Source: Streptomyces sp. B21-083 (GTDB lineage: Bacteria; Actinomycetota; Actinomycetes; Streptomycetales; Streptomycetaceae). From it: DNA of 64,000 nucleotides. Below are positions 8,857 through 18,089 of this stretch, piece after piece. Each line of letters starts with the position of its first letter. The first letter of the stretch is position 1. Under the pieces are notes generated by a model. It searched no databases. It was not told the DNA's origin and worked only from the letters and a program-made list of their open reading frames with translations. The stretch covers positions 4,752,212 to 4,816,211 of the forward strand of contig NZ_JARUND010000002.1 in assembly GCF_036898825.1 (NCBI RefSeq), in the 5' to 3' direction. The position numbers and the translations under genes were made by a program.

Positions 8857-10244
8857 GCCCGGACCCGCACGACTCCGCCTCCCGCCATGGCCTGTCCCCC
8901 GCGCGCGTGCTCGAAGTGGATCCGCTGATCGACGATCCGAGGACGCGGATCGTGGTGTGCTGCGGATCCGGCGGGGTCGGCAAGACGACCACCGCGGCGG
9001 CGCTCGGGCTGCGCGCCGCCGAGCGGGGGCGGAAGGTGGTGGTGCTGACCATCGACCCGGCCCGCAGACTCGCCCAGTCCATGGGCATCGACTCGCTCGA
9101 CAACGTGCCGCGGCGGGTCAAGGGCGTCGAGGGCGGCGGTGAACTGCACGCCATGATGCTCGACATGAAGCGGACGTTCGACGAGATCGTCGAGGCGCAC
9201 GCCGACCGTGAGCGGGCCGCCGCGATCCTCTCCAACCCCTTCTACCAGTCACTCTCGGCGGGCTTCGCGGGCACGCAGGAGTACATGGCGATGGAGAAGC
9301 TGGGGCAGCTGCGGGCGCGCGACGAGTGGGATCTCATCGTCGTCGACACGCCTCCGTCCCGGTCCGCGCTGGACTTCCTGGACGCCCCGAAGAGGCTCGG
9401 TTCGTTTCTCGACGGCCGGCTGATCCGGCTGCTGACGGCGCCGGCGAAGCTGGGCGGGCGCGCGGGAATGAAGTTCCTGAGCGTCGGGATGTCGATGATG
9501 ACCGGCACCCTGGGCAAGCTCCTGGGCGGCCAACTCCTCAAGGACGTACAGACGTTCGTCGCCGCGATGGACACCACCTTCGGTGGGTTCCGTACCCGCG
9601 CCGACGCCACCTATCAGCTCCTTCAGGCGCCCGGCACGGCGTTCCTGGTGGTCGCGGCCCCGGAGCGGGACGCACTGCGCGAGGCCGCGTACTTCGTGGA
9701 GCGGCTGGCCGCGGAGGACATGCCGCTCGCCGGACTGGTGCTCAACCGGGTCCACGGCAGCGGCGCCGCCCAACTGTCGGCCGAACGTGCGCTCGCCGCC
9801 GCGGAAAATCTTGAAGAGCCCCGCATTGTCGATCAGGAGGACGGGAAAGCTGGACTTCGTAACTCCCCCGACCCGTACGGCGGTTCAGAACATCCGGACC
9901 AGACACCCCAGACATCCCGGACACCAGCTCCTGAGGCAGACGTCGAGGAACACGTCGAAGGCTCCCCCACCGCCACCGGCAGTGAACCGACCGCCGATCC
10001 GAGCGAACCCACCGTCCAACAACTCACCGCAGGCCTGCTCCGGCTGCACGCCGACCGTATGCGGCTGCTCTCCCGTGAGCAGCGCACACGTGACCGCTTC
10101 ACCGCGCTCCACCCGGAGGTGGCGGTCACCGAGGTCGCCGCACTGCCCGGCGATGTGCATGACCTCGCGGGCCTGCGGAACATCGGCGACCGGCTCGCGA
10201 CCGACCGGCCAGAGCTGCCAGCCCCTCCGGAGACGAGCGACTGA
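8853..10244 (+). CDS. ArsA/GET3-like P-loop ATPase (second of pair)
   Basis: A 463-residue partner of the preceding ATPase. Walker A GSGGVGKTTTAA is near residue 37, the ArsA-like VLTIDPARRLAQSMG follows, and VVDTPPSRSALDFLDAPKR is the switch II region. A low-complexity Pro/Thr/Glu-rich insertion (about residues 335-390) separates the ATPase from a helical C-terminus and is not seen in the first copy. The two genes overlap by 4 bp and the proteins very probably form a heterodimer. The role is unknown; the location immediately before wblA is conserved in Streptomyces as I know it. Confidence 0.88.
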   Translation: MSPDPHDSASRHGLSPARVLEVDPLIDDPRTRIVVCCGSGGVGKTTTAAALGLRAAERGRKVVVLTIDPARRLAQSMGIDSLDNVPRRVKGVEGGGELHAMMLDMKRTFDEIVEAHADRERAAAILSNPFYQSLSAGFAGTQEYMAMEKLGQLRARDEWDLIVVDTPPSRSALDFLDAPKRLGSFLDGRLIRLLTAPAKLGGRAGMKFLSVGMSMMTGTLGKLLGGQLLKDVQTFVAAMDTTFGGFRTRADATYQLLQAPGTAFLVVAAPERDALREAAYFVERLAAEDMPLAGLVLNRVHGSGAAQLSAERALAAAENLEEPRIVDQEDGKAGLRNSPDPYGGSEHPDQTPQTSRTPAPEADVEEHVEGSPTATGSEPTADPSEPTVQQLTAGLLRLHADRMRLLSREQRTRDRFTALHPEVAVTEVAALPGDVHDLAGLRNIGDRLATDRPELPAPPETSD

Positions 10245-10321
10245 GACGAGATGTGACTGAGCCGAGCGACTGACGAGCCGGCGGTGACTGACCGAGAGGG
10301 GCAGTGACCGACCGGGACGGC

Positions 10322-10660
10322 TCAGCCCACTGCCAAGTAGTTCTCGTACACCTCTTCCTCGTCGAGGGGCAGGATTCCCGCCCCCCGCTCGTACTCCGTA
10401 CGCGCGGTTTCGAGCAGCCGACGCCACGAGGTGACGGTGGGACGCCTGCGCAGCAGTGCGCGGCGCTCCCGCTCCGTCATTCCTCCCCACACGCCGAACT
10501 CGACGCGGTTGTCGAGCGCGTCAGCCAGGCATTCCGTGCGTACCGGACATCCGGTGCACACCGCCTTGGCCCTGTTCTGCGCTGCTCCTTGAACGAACAG
10601 TTCATCCGGATCGGTAGTGCGGCAGCCCGCCTGCGCACTCCAGTCGGTTACCCAGCCCAT
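10322..10660 (-). CDS. wblA: WhiB-like developmental regulator WblA
   Basis: A 112-residue iron-sulfur protein. The four cluster-binding cysteines are at C12 (AGCRTTDP), then CTGC and C in VCTGCPVRTEC, followed by the GVWGG turn (FGVWGGMTERERRALLRR) and a basic tail that binds DNA or sigma factor. In Streptomyces WblA switches aerial growth and represses antibiotic synthesis. The start at 10660 (MGWVTDWS) was chosen for the GGGAGAGGACGG ribosome-binding region and because it gives the known length; an upstream GTG at 10717 would add 19 residues. It is convergent with the ArsA-like pair and has a long upstream region (10661-11068). Confidence 0.92.
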   Translation of the reverse strand: MGWVTDWSAQAGCRTTDPDELFVQGAAQNRAKAVCTGCPVRTECLADALDNRVEFGVWGGMTERERRALLRRRPTVTSWRRLLETARTEYERGAGILPLDEEEVYENYLAVG

Positions 10661-10891
10661 ACCGGCGCCGTCCTCTCCCGAATCGAGGCTCCCCCACGGC
10701 GGCAGCGGCATATTCACCGCGCCAGTTGAGGACGTTACGGAAGGCGGGCACAGCGCAACACCCCCTTCGGGCCCAATCTTGAATGGCCCGAACGGACTAT
10801 GGGTAAGCGGCAGATCACCCGGGGGAGTGAGCGACCGACATGCGCGACCATCCCGACAAAGGGGGACAGTTCAGCTGGGTCACAACGGATA

Positions 10892-10908
10892 CCTCGTGAC
10901 ACACGAGG
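10892..10908. promoter_or_regulatory. 17-bp palindrome in the wblA upstream region
   Basis: CCTCGTG-ACA-CACGAGG is a perfect 7-bp inverted repeat about 230 bp upstream of wblA and 160 bp upstream of the PBP gene. It looks like a dimeric repressor or activator site; the cognate protein is unknown. No other gene is supported between 10661 and 11068. Confidence 0.4.
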
Positions 10909-11068
10909 CTAATCCGGGCACGTACTCCACAAAAATAGTTGGACTACATCCGAAACGTTTCCGGTCTCAGGGACGTATTGATACGTGACCTCACAGCTGT
11001 GACAGTTGCGAAGAGCTTAGGCCAAGGCCTGTACGTGTGTCCGGCGAATGAGAACGTAGGCTGCCCTC

Positions 11069-13381
11069 ATGCCAAACAAGCGCTCGGGTGGAGGCCTGTC
11101 GGTAACGCAGCAGGCCGCCAAGTTCCTCGGTGTCAGCGTGCTCGCGGGAGCCGTCATGGCGGGCATCGCCCTGCCCGCCGCCGGTGCGCTCGGTCTCGCG
11201 GCCAAGGGTTCGGTCGAAGGGTTCGACGAGATCCCGGCCAATCTCAAGACCCTGCCGCTGAGCCAGCGCACCACGATCCTGGACGCCAAGGGCGGCCAGC
11301 TGGCGACGGTCTACTCGCGCGACCGCACGGTCGTCGAGCTCAAGGACATCTCGCCGTACATGCAGAAGGCGATCGTCGCGATCGAGGACTCCCGGTTCTA
11401 CGAGCACGGCGCGATCGACCTCAAGGGCGTCCTGCGGGCGCTCAACAAGAACGCGCAGAGCGGCGGCGTCTCGGAAGGCGCCTCCACGCTCACGCAGCAG
11501 CTGGTGAAGAACGTGTTCGTCGAGGAGGCCGGTGACGACCCGACGAAGGTCGCGCAGGCCCAGCAGCAGACGATCGGCCGCAAGATCAAGGAGCTGAAGT
11601 ACGCGATCCAGGTCGAGGAGGAGTTGGGCAAGAAGAAGATCCTCGAGAACTACCTGAACATCACGTTCTTCGGCCAGCAGGCCTACGGCGTCGAGGCCGG
11701 CGCCCGCCGCTACTTCTCCAAGTCCGCGAAGGACCTCACCCTCCCCCAGGCGGCCCTGCTGGCCGGCATCGTCCAGTCGCCGACCCGGTACGACCCGGTG
11801 AACGACCCGGCGGAGGCCACCAAGCGCCGTAACACCGTGCTCAAGCGCATGGCGGAGGTCGGTGACATCTCCCCGCAGGAGGCCGCCGCCGCACAGGAGA
11901 AGCCGCTCGGCCTGAAGGTCAGCGAGCCCAAGAACGGCTGCATCGCGGCGGTCAAGGGGGCGGGCTTCTTCTGCAAGTACGTCGAGAAGGAGTTCCTCGC
12001 CAGCCCCGTCTTCGGCAAGACCCGCGCGGACCGGGCGAAGATCTGGAACCAGGGCGGCCTGACCATCCGCACGACGCTGGACCCGCAGTCGCAGGCGTCC
12101 GTGCAGGCGTCGATCAAGGAACACGTGTACCAGTCGGACTCGGTGGCGACAGCGGTCACGCTGGTCGAGCCGGGCACCGGCAAGATCCTCGGCATGGGCC
12201 AGTCGAAGCCGTACGGCTACGGCAAGAACCAGACCGAGATCAACTACTCGGTCGGCAGCGACCGGGGCGGCTCCAACTACGGCTTCCCGACCGGTTCGAC
12301 GTTCAAGCCGTTCGTGGCGGCGGCGGCGCTGGAAGAGGGACGCCCGGCGATCCAGCAGTACTCGGCGCCGTACGAGATGGAGTACCCGAGCCCGGTCCAG
12401 ACGTGCAGCGGCAAGCCGTGGACCAACCTGGAGAACGCGAAGCTGGAGAACGAGAGCGAGTCGGAGAAGGGCCCCTACCGCCTGAAGAAGGCGATGGAGC
12501 TGTCGGTCAACACCTACTTCGTGCAGATGATCTCCGACATCGGTCTGTGCCCGGTGATGAACATGACCGACGCACTGCACGTCAGGCAGGGCAACGGCGA
12601 CAAGCTGCCCGAGGTACCGGCCATCGCCCTCGGCTCCAGGGGCATCTCCCCGCTGACGATGGCGAGCGCGTACGCGGCCTTCGCCTCCCGTGGCATGTAC
12701 TGCACGCCGATCGCCATCGAGTCGATCACGCAGAAGGCCAACGGCGGGCAGAAGTCGCTGGAGGTCCCGAAGTCGACGTGCTCCCGTGCGATGTCGGAGA
12801 CGACCGCCGACACGATCAACACCCTGCTCCAGGGCGTGGTCGACTCCGGAACCGGCCAGGAGGCCGGTCTCACCGACGGCCGCGACAACGCCGGTAAGAC
12901 GGGTACGACGGACGAGCGCAAGAACGCCTGGTTCGTCGGCTACACACCGACCCTGTCGGGTGCCGTCTGGGTCGGCAGCGCCATGCAGAACGTGAAGATG
13001 CGCGACATCAGGATCGGCGGCGTCTACAACGACCTCGTCTTCGGCGGCAAGGTTCCGGGCCCCATCTGGAAGGACGCCATGACCGGCGCACTCCAGGGCA
13101 AGGACTCCGGAAAGTTCAACCTCATCCCCATCATCGAGCCGACCACCCCGAAGCCGGGCGACAACGGCGGCAATGACGGCGGCAACGGGGACAACAACGG
13201 CAACGGCAACGGCAACAACGGTGGCGCGACGAACGGCAACAACGACAACGGCGGCAACACGACGTTCCCGAACCCGTCCTTCTCCATCCCCGAGGGCTTC
13301 ATCCAGGGCAACGGCAACGGCGGCAACAACGGAACCAGCAATGGGAACGGCAACGGGAACGGCAACGGAGGCTTCCCGTAG
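11069..13381 (+). CDS. class A penicillin-binding protein (transglycosylase/transpeptidase)
   Basis: A 770-residue bifunctional peptidoglycan synthase. Order of parts: a short basic cytoplasmic tail; one membrane segment (residues ~18-45); a GT51 glycosyltransferase domain with AIVAIEDSRFYEHGAID (catalytic Glu) and EGASTLTQQLVKN; then the transpeptidase with GSTFK (S-x-x-K nucleophile), SVN (SxN) and NAGKTGTT (KTG). The C-terminal ~80 residues are a Gly/Asn repeat tail (NGNGNGN) that is extracellular and probably disordered. It is transcribed divergently from wblA and followed by a strong terminator. Product assignment is secure; which PBP paralogue it equals is not resolvable here. Confidence 0.95.
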   Translation: MPNKRSGGGLSVTQQAAKFLGVSVLAGAVMAGIALPAAGALGLAAKGSVEGFDEIPANLKTLPLSQRTTILDAKGGQLATVYSRDRTVVELKDISPYMQKAIVAIEDSRFYEHGAIDLKGVLRALNKNAQSGGVSEGASTLTQQLVKNVFVEEAGDDPTKVAQAQQQTIGRKIKELKYAIQVEEELGKKKILENYLNITFFGQQAYGVEAGARRYFSKSAKDLTLPQAALLAGIVQSPTRYDPVNDPAEATKRRNTVLKRMAEVGDISPQEAAAAQEKPLGLKVSEPKNGCIAAVKGAGFFCKYVEKEFLASPVFGKTRADRAKIWNQGGLTIRTTLDPQSQASVQASIKEHVYQSDSVATAVTLVEPGTGKILGMGQSKPYGYGKNQTEINYSVGSDRGGSNYGFPTGSTFKPFVAAAALEEGRPAIQQYSAPYEMEYPSPVQTCSGKPWTNLENAKLENESESEKGPYRLKKAMELSVNTYFVQMISDIGLCPVMNMTDALHVRQGNGDKLPEVPAIALGSRGISPLTMASAYAAFASRGMYCTPIAIESITQKANGGQKSLEVPKSTCSRAMSETTADTINTLLQGVVDSGTGQEAGLTDGRDNAGKTGTTDERKNAWFVGYTPTLSGAVWVGSAMQNVKMRDIRIGGVYNDLVFGGKVPGPIWKDAMTGALQGKDSGKFNLIPIIEPTTPKPGDNGGNDGGNGDNNGNGNGNNGGATNGNNDNGGNTTFPNPSFSIPEGFIQGNGNGGNNGTSNGNGNGNGNGGFP

Positions 13382-13437
13382 AGAGTCCGTAGAGGGTTCG
13401 CGCGCCGAGGTGGAGCGAGTGAGTCGTCGTACGTGAA

Positions 13438-13469
13438 CGGGGGCGCCCTTCCTGAGAAGGGCGCCCCCG
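13438..13469. terminator. bidirectional terminator between PBP and yqeY
   Basis: A perfect 14-bp stem, CGGGGGCGCCCTTC (13438-13451) with its complement at 13456-13469, and loop CTGA. It lies between convergent genes. Confidence 0.88.
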
Positions 13470-13503
13470 TCGACGTACAGGCACCTTGCGTCCTCGCGGC
13501 AGG

Positions 13504-13968
13504 TCAGCCGGCGAGGAGCTTCTTCACCGCGGCGGCGACCCGGCCGCCCTCGGCGAGGCCCGCGACCTTCGGGTTCACGATCTTCATGACCTGACCCATG
13601 GCGCGCGGCCCCTCGGCGCCGGCCGCCTTCGCCTCCTCGACGGCCTGGGCGACGATCTGGTTCAGCTCCTCGTCGTCGAGCTGCTTGGGCAGGTAGACGG
13701 CGAGGATCACGCCCTCGGCCTTCTCGCGCTCGGCCTGCTCGGGGCGGTCGCCCTGGGCGAAGGCGTCGGCCGCCTCACGGCGCTTCTTCGCCTCGCGGCT
13801 GATCACCTTGATGATCTCCTCGTCGGAGAGCTCGCGCTTCTCCTTGCCGGAGACCTCTTCCTGCGTGATCGCGGTGAGGGTCAGCCGGAGCGTCGAGGAG
13901 CGGAGTTCGTCGCGCGCCTTGATGGCGGTGTTGAGGTCTTCCCTGAGCTTCGACTTGAGCGTGGTCAT
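13504..13968 (-). CDS. GatB/YqeY domain protein
   Basis: A 154-residue YqeY-type protein related to the C-terminal tRNA-binding domain of GatB amidotransferase subunits. It shows the family pattern: an N-terminal helix with LKSKLREDLNTAIKARD, then SREAKKRREAADAFAQGDR, VYLPKQLDDEEL and MGQVMKIVNPKVAG. A tRNA-dependent role is likely but not proven. ATG 13968 matches the family N-terminus; the frame stays open far upstream but reads antisense to the metallophosphoesterase gene. Confidence 0.93.
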   Translation of the reverse strand: MTTLKSKLREDLNTAIKARDELRSSTLRLTLTAITQEEVSGKEKRELSDEEIIKVISREAKKRREAADAFAQGDRPEQAEREKAEGVILAVYLPKQLDDEELNQIVAQAVEEAKAAGAEGPRAMGQVMKIVNPKVAGLAEGGRVAAAVKKLLAG

Positions 13969-14046
13969 GGGATCGATTGTCGCAGGTGCGGGAAGCGGAA
14001 CGCCCGTGGATTTCCACCGTCCCTTCTCGCCTGACACGATGGGAGC

Positions 14047-14976
14047 ATGCGCGCGCGATACGCAGTACCCCTGGGAATCACGGCCGTTGCCGCCGCCGGC
14101 CTCGTCTACTCGGCGGGTTTCGAGACCCGCTCCTTCCGCCTCCGCCGGGTCACCGTGCCGGTGCTGCCCGCGGGTATGCGCCCCCTGCGCGTGCTCCAGG
14201 TCTCCGACATCCACATGGTCGGCGGCCAGTACAAGAAGCAGCGCTGGCTCCGCTCCCTCGCCGGCCTGCGCCCCGACTTCGTGATCAACACGGGCGACAA
14301 CCTGTCCGACCCGGAGGGCGTGCCCGAGGTGCTCGACGCGCTCGGCCCGCTGATGGAGTTCCCGGGCGCGTACGTCTTCGGCTCGAACGACTACTACGGC
14401 CCCAAACCCCGTAACCCCGCCCGGTACCTGCTCGAGAAGACCCAGGGCAAGCACGGCCTCAACGGCAACCCGCCCGCGGTCGACGTGATCCACAACCCGT
14501 GGGAGGAGCTGCGCGACGGCTTCGACACGGCGGGCTGGCTGAACCTGACGAACACGCGCGGCGTGCTGAAGATCGACGGCATGTCGGTGGAACTGACGGG
14601 CCTGGACGACCCGCACATCAAGCGGGACCGCTACCAGCAGGTGGCCGGCGGCCCCTCGAAGACGGCGGACGTCTCACTGGCCGTCGTCCACGCCCCCTAC
14701 CTCCGGGTCCTGGACGCGTTCACGGCGGACGCGTACCCGCTGACCCTGGCCGGCCACACGCACGGCGGCCAGCTGTGCATCCCCTTCTACGGCGCCCTGG
14801 TCACCAACTGCGACCTCGACACGGACCGCGTCAAGGGCCTGTCGACGCACACGGCGGAGGGCCGGACGTCGTACCTCCACGTCTCGGCGGGCTGCGGCGC
14901 CAACCGCTACACCCCGGTACGTTTCGCCTGCCCACCGGAGGCGACACTGCTGACGCTGACGCCACGGGAGGCGTAG
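14047..14976 (+). CDS. metallophosphoesterase (calcineurin-like)
   Basis: A 309-residue protein with an N-terminal membrane anchor or signal (residues 5-24) and the full calcineurin-like metal-site set: VSDIHM (D-x-H), NTGDN (GD), GSNDYYG (GNHD-like, with Ser-Asn-Asp instead of Gly-Asn-His), VVHAP and AGHTHGGQL (GHxH). The substitution in the third motif is typical of the YkuE/YaeI-like group that acts on UDP-sugar or phospholipid phosphates; the substrate is not known. It is divergent from yqeY with 78 bp between the starts. Confidence 0.9.
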   Translation: MRARYAVPLGITAVAAAGLVYSAGFETRSFRLRRVTVPVLPAGMRPLRVLQVSDIHMVGGQYKKQRWLRSLAGLRPDFVINTGDNLSDPEGVPEVLDALGPLMEFPGAYVFGSNDYYGPKPRNPARYLLEKTQGKHGLNGNPPAVDVIHNPWEELRDGFDTAGWLNLTNTRGVLKIDGMSVELTGLDDPHIKRDRYQQVAGGPSKTADVSLAVVHAPYLRVLDAFTADAYPLTLAGHTHGGQLCIPFYGALVTNCDLDTDRVKGLSTHTAEGRTSYLHVSAGCGANRYTPVRFACPPEATLLTLTPREA

Positions 14977-15041
14977 GCGGGGGAGGAGGCACGGCCGGCG
15001 GGGGCGGCGCGGGAGGCATGACGGCGGGGGCTGCGCGGGAG

Positions 15042-15077
15042 GCAGGTTCCGCAGGTTCCGCAGGTTCCGCAGGTTCC
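15042..15077. repeat. 9-bp microsatellite-like tandem repeat
   Basis: Four exact head-to-tail copies of GCAGGTTCC lie in the gap between the metallophosphoesterase and the membrane protein. It is noncoding and replication-slippage prone. The surrounding 14977-15143 gap has only a Gly-coding-like GC tract. Confidence 0.9.
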
Positions 15078-15143
15078 GCAGGGGCATAACCCACTCAGCC
15101 CGCCCGGATCGCCCCTTTTGCCCACTCGCCCTAGCGTGAGGGC

Positions 15144-15920
15144 ATGACCGCGCCGATACCCAGGGACATACCGGACCTCCCCGCGCTCCCGGGCGGACCC
15201 GGAATCCTCCCCTCCCCCGTCCCCGCCACGGCCGTGGTGACCCCGATACGCCGTCCCGTGACGGCGGTCTTCCGCCTCCTCACCGCCGCCGCGGCGGCCA
15301 CGGCCGTGACGATGGAACTGGTCCTGGGCAGCCCCGCCCAGGTTTTGAGCCAGTTCACGATCCAGAGCAGCATCCTGCTGACCCTGGTCATGACCGTCTC
15401 GGCCCGCCGCGCCTGGACAGCCCGCCGCCCACTGCCCAGCGCCCTGACAGGCGCCGCGCTCCTCTACCTGGTCATCGGGGCCCTGGTCCACCACGCGCTG
15501 GTGTCAAACCCGTCGAGCCCGTTCACCACGCCGCCCTCCCCGACGGGCTGGCACGCCGTCACCGACCAGGTCCTGCAAACGGCGATCCCGATCGCGGCAC
15601 TCACGAACTGGCTGCTCCTGACCGCCGCCGGCCAACTGCACCTGCGCCAGGCAGCACCGTGGCTCCTGTACCCCCTGGCGTACCTGACCTTCTCCCTGCT
15701 CCGAGGCGAACTCCTCCTCCCCGGCACACCGAACCGCTACCTGTACGCCTTCCTCGACGTGGACGAGCACGGCTACAAGAGCGTCCTGGCCAACGCCCTC
15801 CTCCTCGGCCTGGCCTGCTACACCCTCGCCGTCCTCCTCGTAACCCTCGACCACATCCGCCCGAACCCCGTCCACCACCGCACCAAAACCGGATTTCGCC
15901 TGGGGCCACCGGTGGGCTAA
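15144..15920 (+). CDS. Pr6Pr-type integral membrane protein
   Basis: A 258-residue protein with a Pro-rich cytoplasmic start and about six hydrophobic segments (roughly residues 42-60, 70-85, 102-120, 145-165, 175-190, 220-240). The [18 protein letters not shown] and LVHHALV segments fit the Pr6Pr family of actinobacterial membrane proteins, whose function is unknown. It reads toward the tRNA-Pro gene, 43 bp upstream of it, with no terminator in between. Confidence 0.75.
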   Translation: MTAPIPRDIPDLPALPGGPGILPSPVPATAVVTPIRRPVTAVFRLLTAAAAATAVTMELVLGSPAQVLSQFTIQSSILLTLVMTVSARRAWTARRPLPSALTGAALLYLVIGALVHHALVSNPSSPFTTPPSPTGWHAVTDQVLQTAIPIAALTNWLLLTAAGQLHLRQAAPWLLYPLAYLTFSLLRGELLLPGTPNRYLYAFLDVDEHGYKSVLANALLLGLACYTLAVLLVTLDHIRPNPVHHRTKTGFRLGPPVG

Positions 15921-15962
15921 AGTAAACGACGTCGCCGCGACAAGCAGGACAAGCAGCGACAT

Positions 15963-16036
15963 CGGGGTGTAGCGCAGCTTGGCAGCGCGCTTCGTTCGGG
16001 ACGAAGAGGTCGTGGGTTCAAATCCCGCCACCCCGA
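15963..16036 (+). tRNA. tRNA-Pro (anticodon CGG)
   Basis: The full cloverleaf can be drawn. The acceptor CGGGGTG pairs with CACCCCG at 16029-16035, the D stem is GCGC/GCGC, the anticodon stem is CTTCG/CGAAG with loop TTCGGGA (anticodon CGG), and the T arm is GTGGG-TTCAAAT-CCCGC. The discriminator is A and CCA is not encoded. The 3' part from the anticodon loop onward is repeated exactly 9.7 kb downstream, so this gene is the integration site of the mobile element that follows. The intact tRNA is on the left side. Confidence 0.96.
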
Positions 16037-16040
16037 CAGT
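15995..16040 (+). other. attL (left att core of the tRNA-Pro element)
   Basis: Forty-six bases, from the anticodon loop (TTCGGGACGAAG) through the tRNA 3' end to GACAGT, are identical to 25686-25731. This is the typical footprint of a tyrosine-recombinase element using a tRNA 3' end. Confidence 0.92.
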
Positions 16041-16051
16041 GAAGTACCAGG

Positions 16052-16086
16052 TCAGAGCCACCTACTCAAGTAGTAGGTGGCTCTGA
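16052..16086 (+). terminator. tRNA-Pro terminator inside the element's left end
   Basis: TCAGAGCCACCTACT (16052-16066) pairs perfectly with AGTAGGTGGCTCTGA (16072-16086) and is followed by TTTGTTG. An equivalent hairpin follows attR (25743-25778), so the element supplies a replacement terminator for the tRNA. Confidence 0.85.
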
Positions 16087-16107
16087 TTTGTTGTGTGCGG
16101 GCCCTCC

Positions 16108-16137
16108 TGGGAGAAATCTGGGAGAAGATCTTGAAAC
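16108..16137. repeat. arm-site-like repeat, copy 1 (left end)
   Basis: TGGGAGAAATCTGGGAGAAG followed by ATCTTGAAAC. It contains the direct repeat TGGGAGAA twice, and related copies lie at 18775-18804 and 25561-25590. The position beside the att core suggests integrase arm-type binding sites; this is inference. Confidence 0.5.
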
Positions 16138-16161
16138 CTCCGCCCGGACAGCACCTGCTAA

Positions 16162-17822
16162 CCTCGCGCTTTCATGGAGCCTGGTGTCCGACGGGTGGTC
16201 AGGTAAACGAAAAGTGCCTCTGACCAGCAAGAATGAGGATTGTCGAGGTCCTTGTTCCTGCCACCGTCGGAGGCACTTCCCAGGTGAAGAAGCGTATCGG
16301 GTCCTACCCGCGTGTCCGCGTCGAGGGTGGTGGCCGGGCAGTGGTTTCGCAGGCGGGAGGCGTCCTGCTGGTGGAGACGGCCCGTAAGGCTGGGCTGGAC
16401 CAGGCGATATCTGCAGCTCTGACACCGTGGCGCAAGCCGCGGGCGGTGCACGATCCGGGGAAGATACTGCTGGATGTGGCCTTGGCGGTCGCGCTCGGCG
16501 GGGACTGTCTCGCGGACGTGGGGATGCTGCGGGCCGAGCCGGCGGTGTTCGGGCCGGTGGCTTCTGACCCGACCGTTTCGCGGCTCATCGACACCCTCGC
16601 CGCGGCCGGTCCGAAGGCCCTTCACGCGATCCGTGCCGCGCGGTCCGAAGTACGCGCGTGGGTATGGAAGTTGGCCGGGACGGCGGCGCCGGATGCCGCA
16701 GGTGAGGTGATCGTGGACCTGGACGGGGTGCTGGTGCTGGCGCACTCCGAGAAGCAGGACGCGGCTGCGACCTGGAAGAAGTCCTTCGGCCACCATCCGC
16801 TGATGGGCTTCGTCGATCACGGAAGCGGCGGCACCGGAGAGCCTGTGGCGGCCCTGCTGCGGCCGGGGAACGCGGGCAGCAACACCGCGGCCGACCACAT
16901 CACCACCACCCAACTCGCCCTGGCCCAGCTCCCCAAACGGCATCGGCGAGGCCGGTCCACGCTGATTCGCACCGACTCCGCGGGCGGCACTCACGAGTTC
17001 CTGGCCTGGCTCTCGCAGCGCGGGAGGTGGCTGTCGTACTCGGTCGGGATGACCATCACCGACTCCATCCATCAGGCCGTGCTGAAGGTTCCGACCTCCG
17101 CCTGGACATCCGCCGTCGAACCGGGCGGCGAGATCCGCGAGGGCGCCTGGACCGCCGAACTCGACGGCGACGTCCTCAAGGGCTGGCCCAAGGGCATGCG
17201 GCTGGTGGTCCGCAAGGAACGGCCACACCCCGGCGCCCAGTTGCGCTTCACCGATGCCGACGGGCTCCGGCTCACCTGCTTCGCCACCAACACGACGGGC
17301 GGGAAGATCGCAGACCTGGAACTGAGGCACCGCCGACGGGCGAGGGCAGAGGACCGCATTCGGAACGCGCGGGCCACCGGCCTGCGGAACCTGCCCCTGC
17401 ACGAGACCTCGCAGAACCGGATCTGGCTGGAGATCGTCCAGCTCGCCCTCGACCTGCTCGCCTGGATGTCGATGCTCGCCCTGACCGGCAAACCCCGCCT
17501 CTGGGAGCCCCGCCGCCTGCGGTTGCGGCTGTTCTCCGCCGCAGCCCAACTCATCACCACCGCCCGCCAACGGCACCTGCGATTCGCCCGCCACTGGCCA
17601 TGGACCGACGTGATCACAGACGCGATCAGACGGCTCGACACCCTTCCGAACCCAGGCTGACCAGAAACGACCCGCCCCGACGAGCAGAAGAGCCACCGAC
17701 CGGAACCGTGGAACCCGGCGCCCACCCGACGCGACGATCGGCCCGTCCGCTTGCCCGCACACGCTCCACAACGACGAATTGGCCGCCAACCGAAGCCGAC
17801 GACCAATCACGAAAGATCGAGG
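16162..17822 (+). mobile_element. intact IS1380-family insertion sequence
   Basis: 1661 bp. The imperfect terminal inverted repeats begin CCTCGCGCTTTCATGG at the left and CCTCGATCTTTCGTGA (reverse complement) at the right. They are flanked by a 4-bp target duplication CTAA (16158-16161 and 17823-17826), the size expected for this family. One complete transposase gene lies inside. The intact duplication indicates a fairly recent single insertion. Confidence 0.88.
16284..17660 (+). CDS. IS1380 family transposase
   Basis: A 458-residue DDE transposase starting VKKRIGSYPRVRVEGGG; an ATG at 16233 would add 17 residues. Visible family features are VASDPTVSRLIDTLA in the N-terminal DNA-binding region, the first catalytic Asp in VIVDLDGVLV, the second in LIRTDSAGG and the C-terminal ETSQNRIWLEIVQLALDLL around the Glu. 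The frame is full length and the element ends are intact, so it may still be active. Confidence 0.92.
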   Translation: MKKRIGSYPRVRVEGGGRAVVSQAGGVLLVETARKAGLDQAISAALTPWRKPRAVHDPGKILLDVALAVALGGDCLADVGMLRAEPAVFGPVASDPTVSRLIDTLAAAGPKALHAIRAARSEVRAWVWKLAGTAAPDAAGEVIVDLDGVLVLAHSEKQDAAATWKKSFGHHPLMGFVDHGSGGTGEPVAALLRPGNAGSNTAADHITTTQLALAQLPKRHRRGRSTLIRTDSAGGTHEFLAWLSQRGRWLSYSVGMTITDSIHQAVLKVPTSAWTSAVEPGGEIREGAWTAELDGDVLKGWPKGMRLVVRKERPHPGAQLRFTDADGLRLTCFATNTTGGKIADLELRHRRRARAEDRIRNARATGLRNLPLHETSQNRIWLEIVQLALDLLAWMSMLALTGKPRLWEPRRLRLRLFSAAAQLITTARQRHLRFARHWPWTDVITDAIRRLDTLPNPG

Positions 17823-18089
17823 CTAATGCGCACATAGACCCTCCTGCAAGAGGCCGTGAGCAGAAGCGCTGGGGCGGCGGAGCGAGCACGCCGGCATCTG
17901 CCTGCCGACGTGCCCGTGCGTGGCGCGAGCGCTCCTCAGCGCGGAGCACCGAGGGCTCGCTCGCTCTGCTCGCCCCGCGCCCGGCTTGACGCAGGACGCT
18001 CGTGGTGCGAGCCAACAAGAGAGCATGGCCAGCGTGGGTTGTTGTTGTGGTCGGCCGCCCGCAGGATACCAATATTTGTTGTCTGATTA

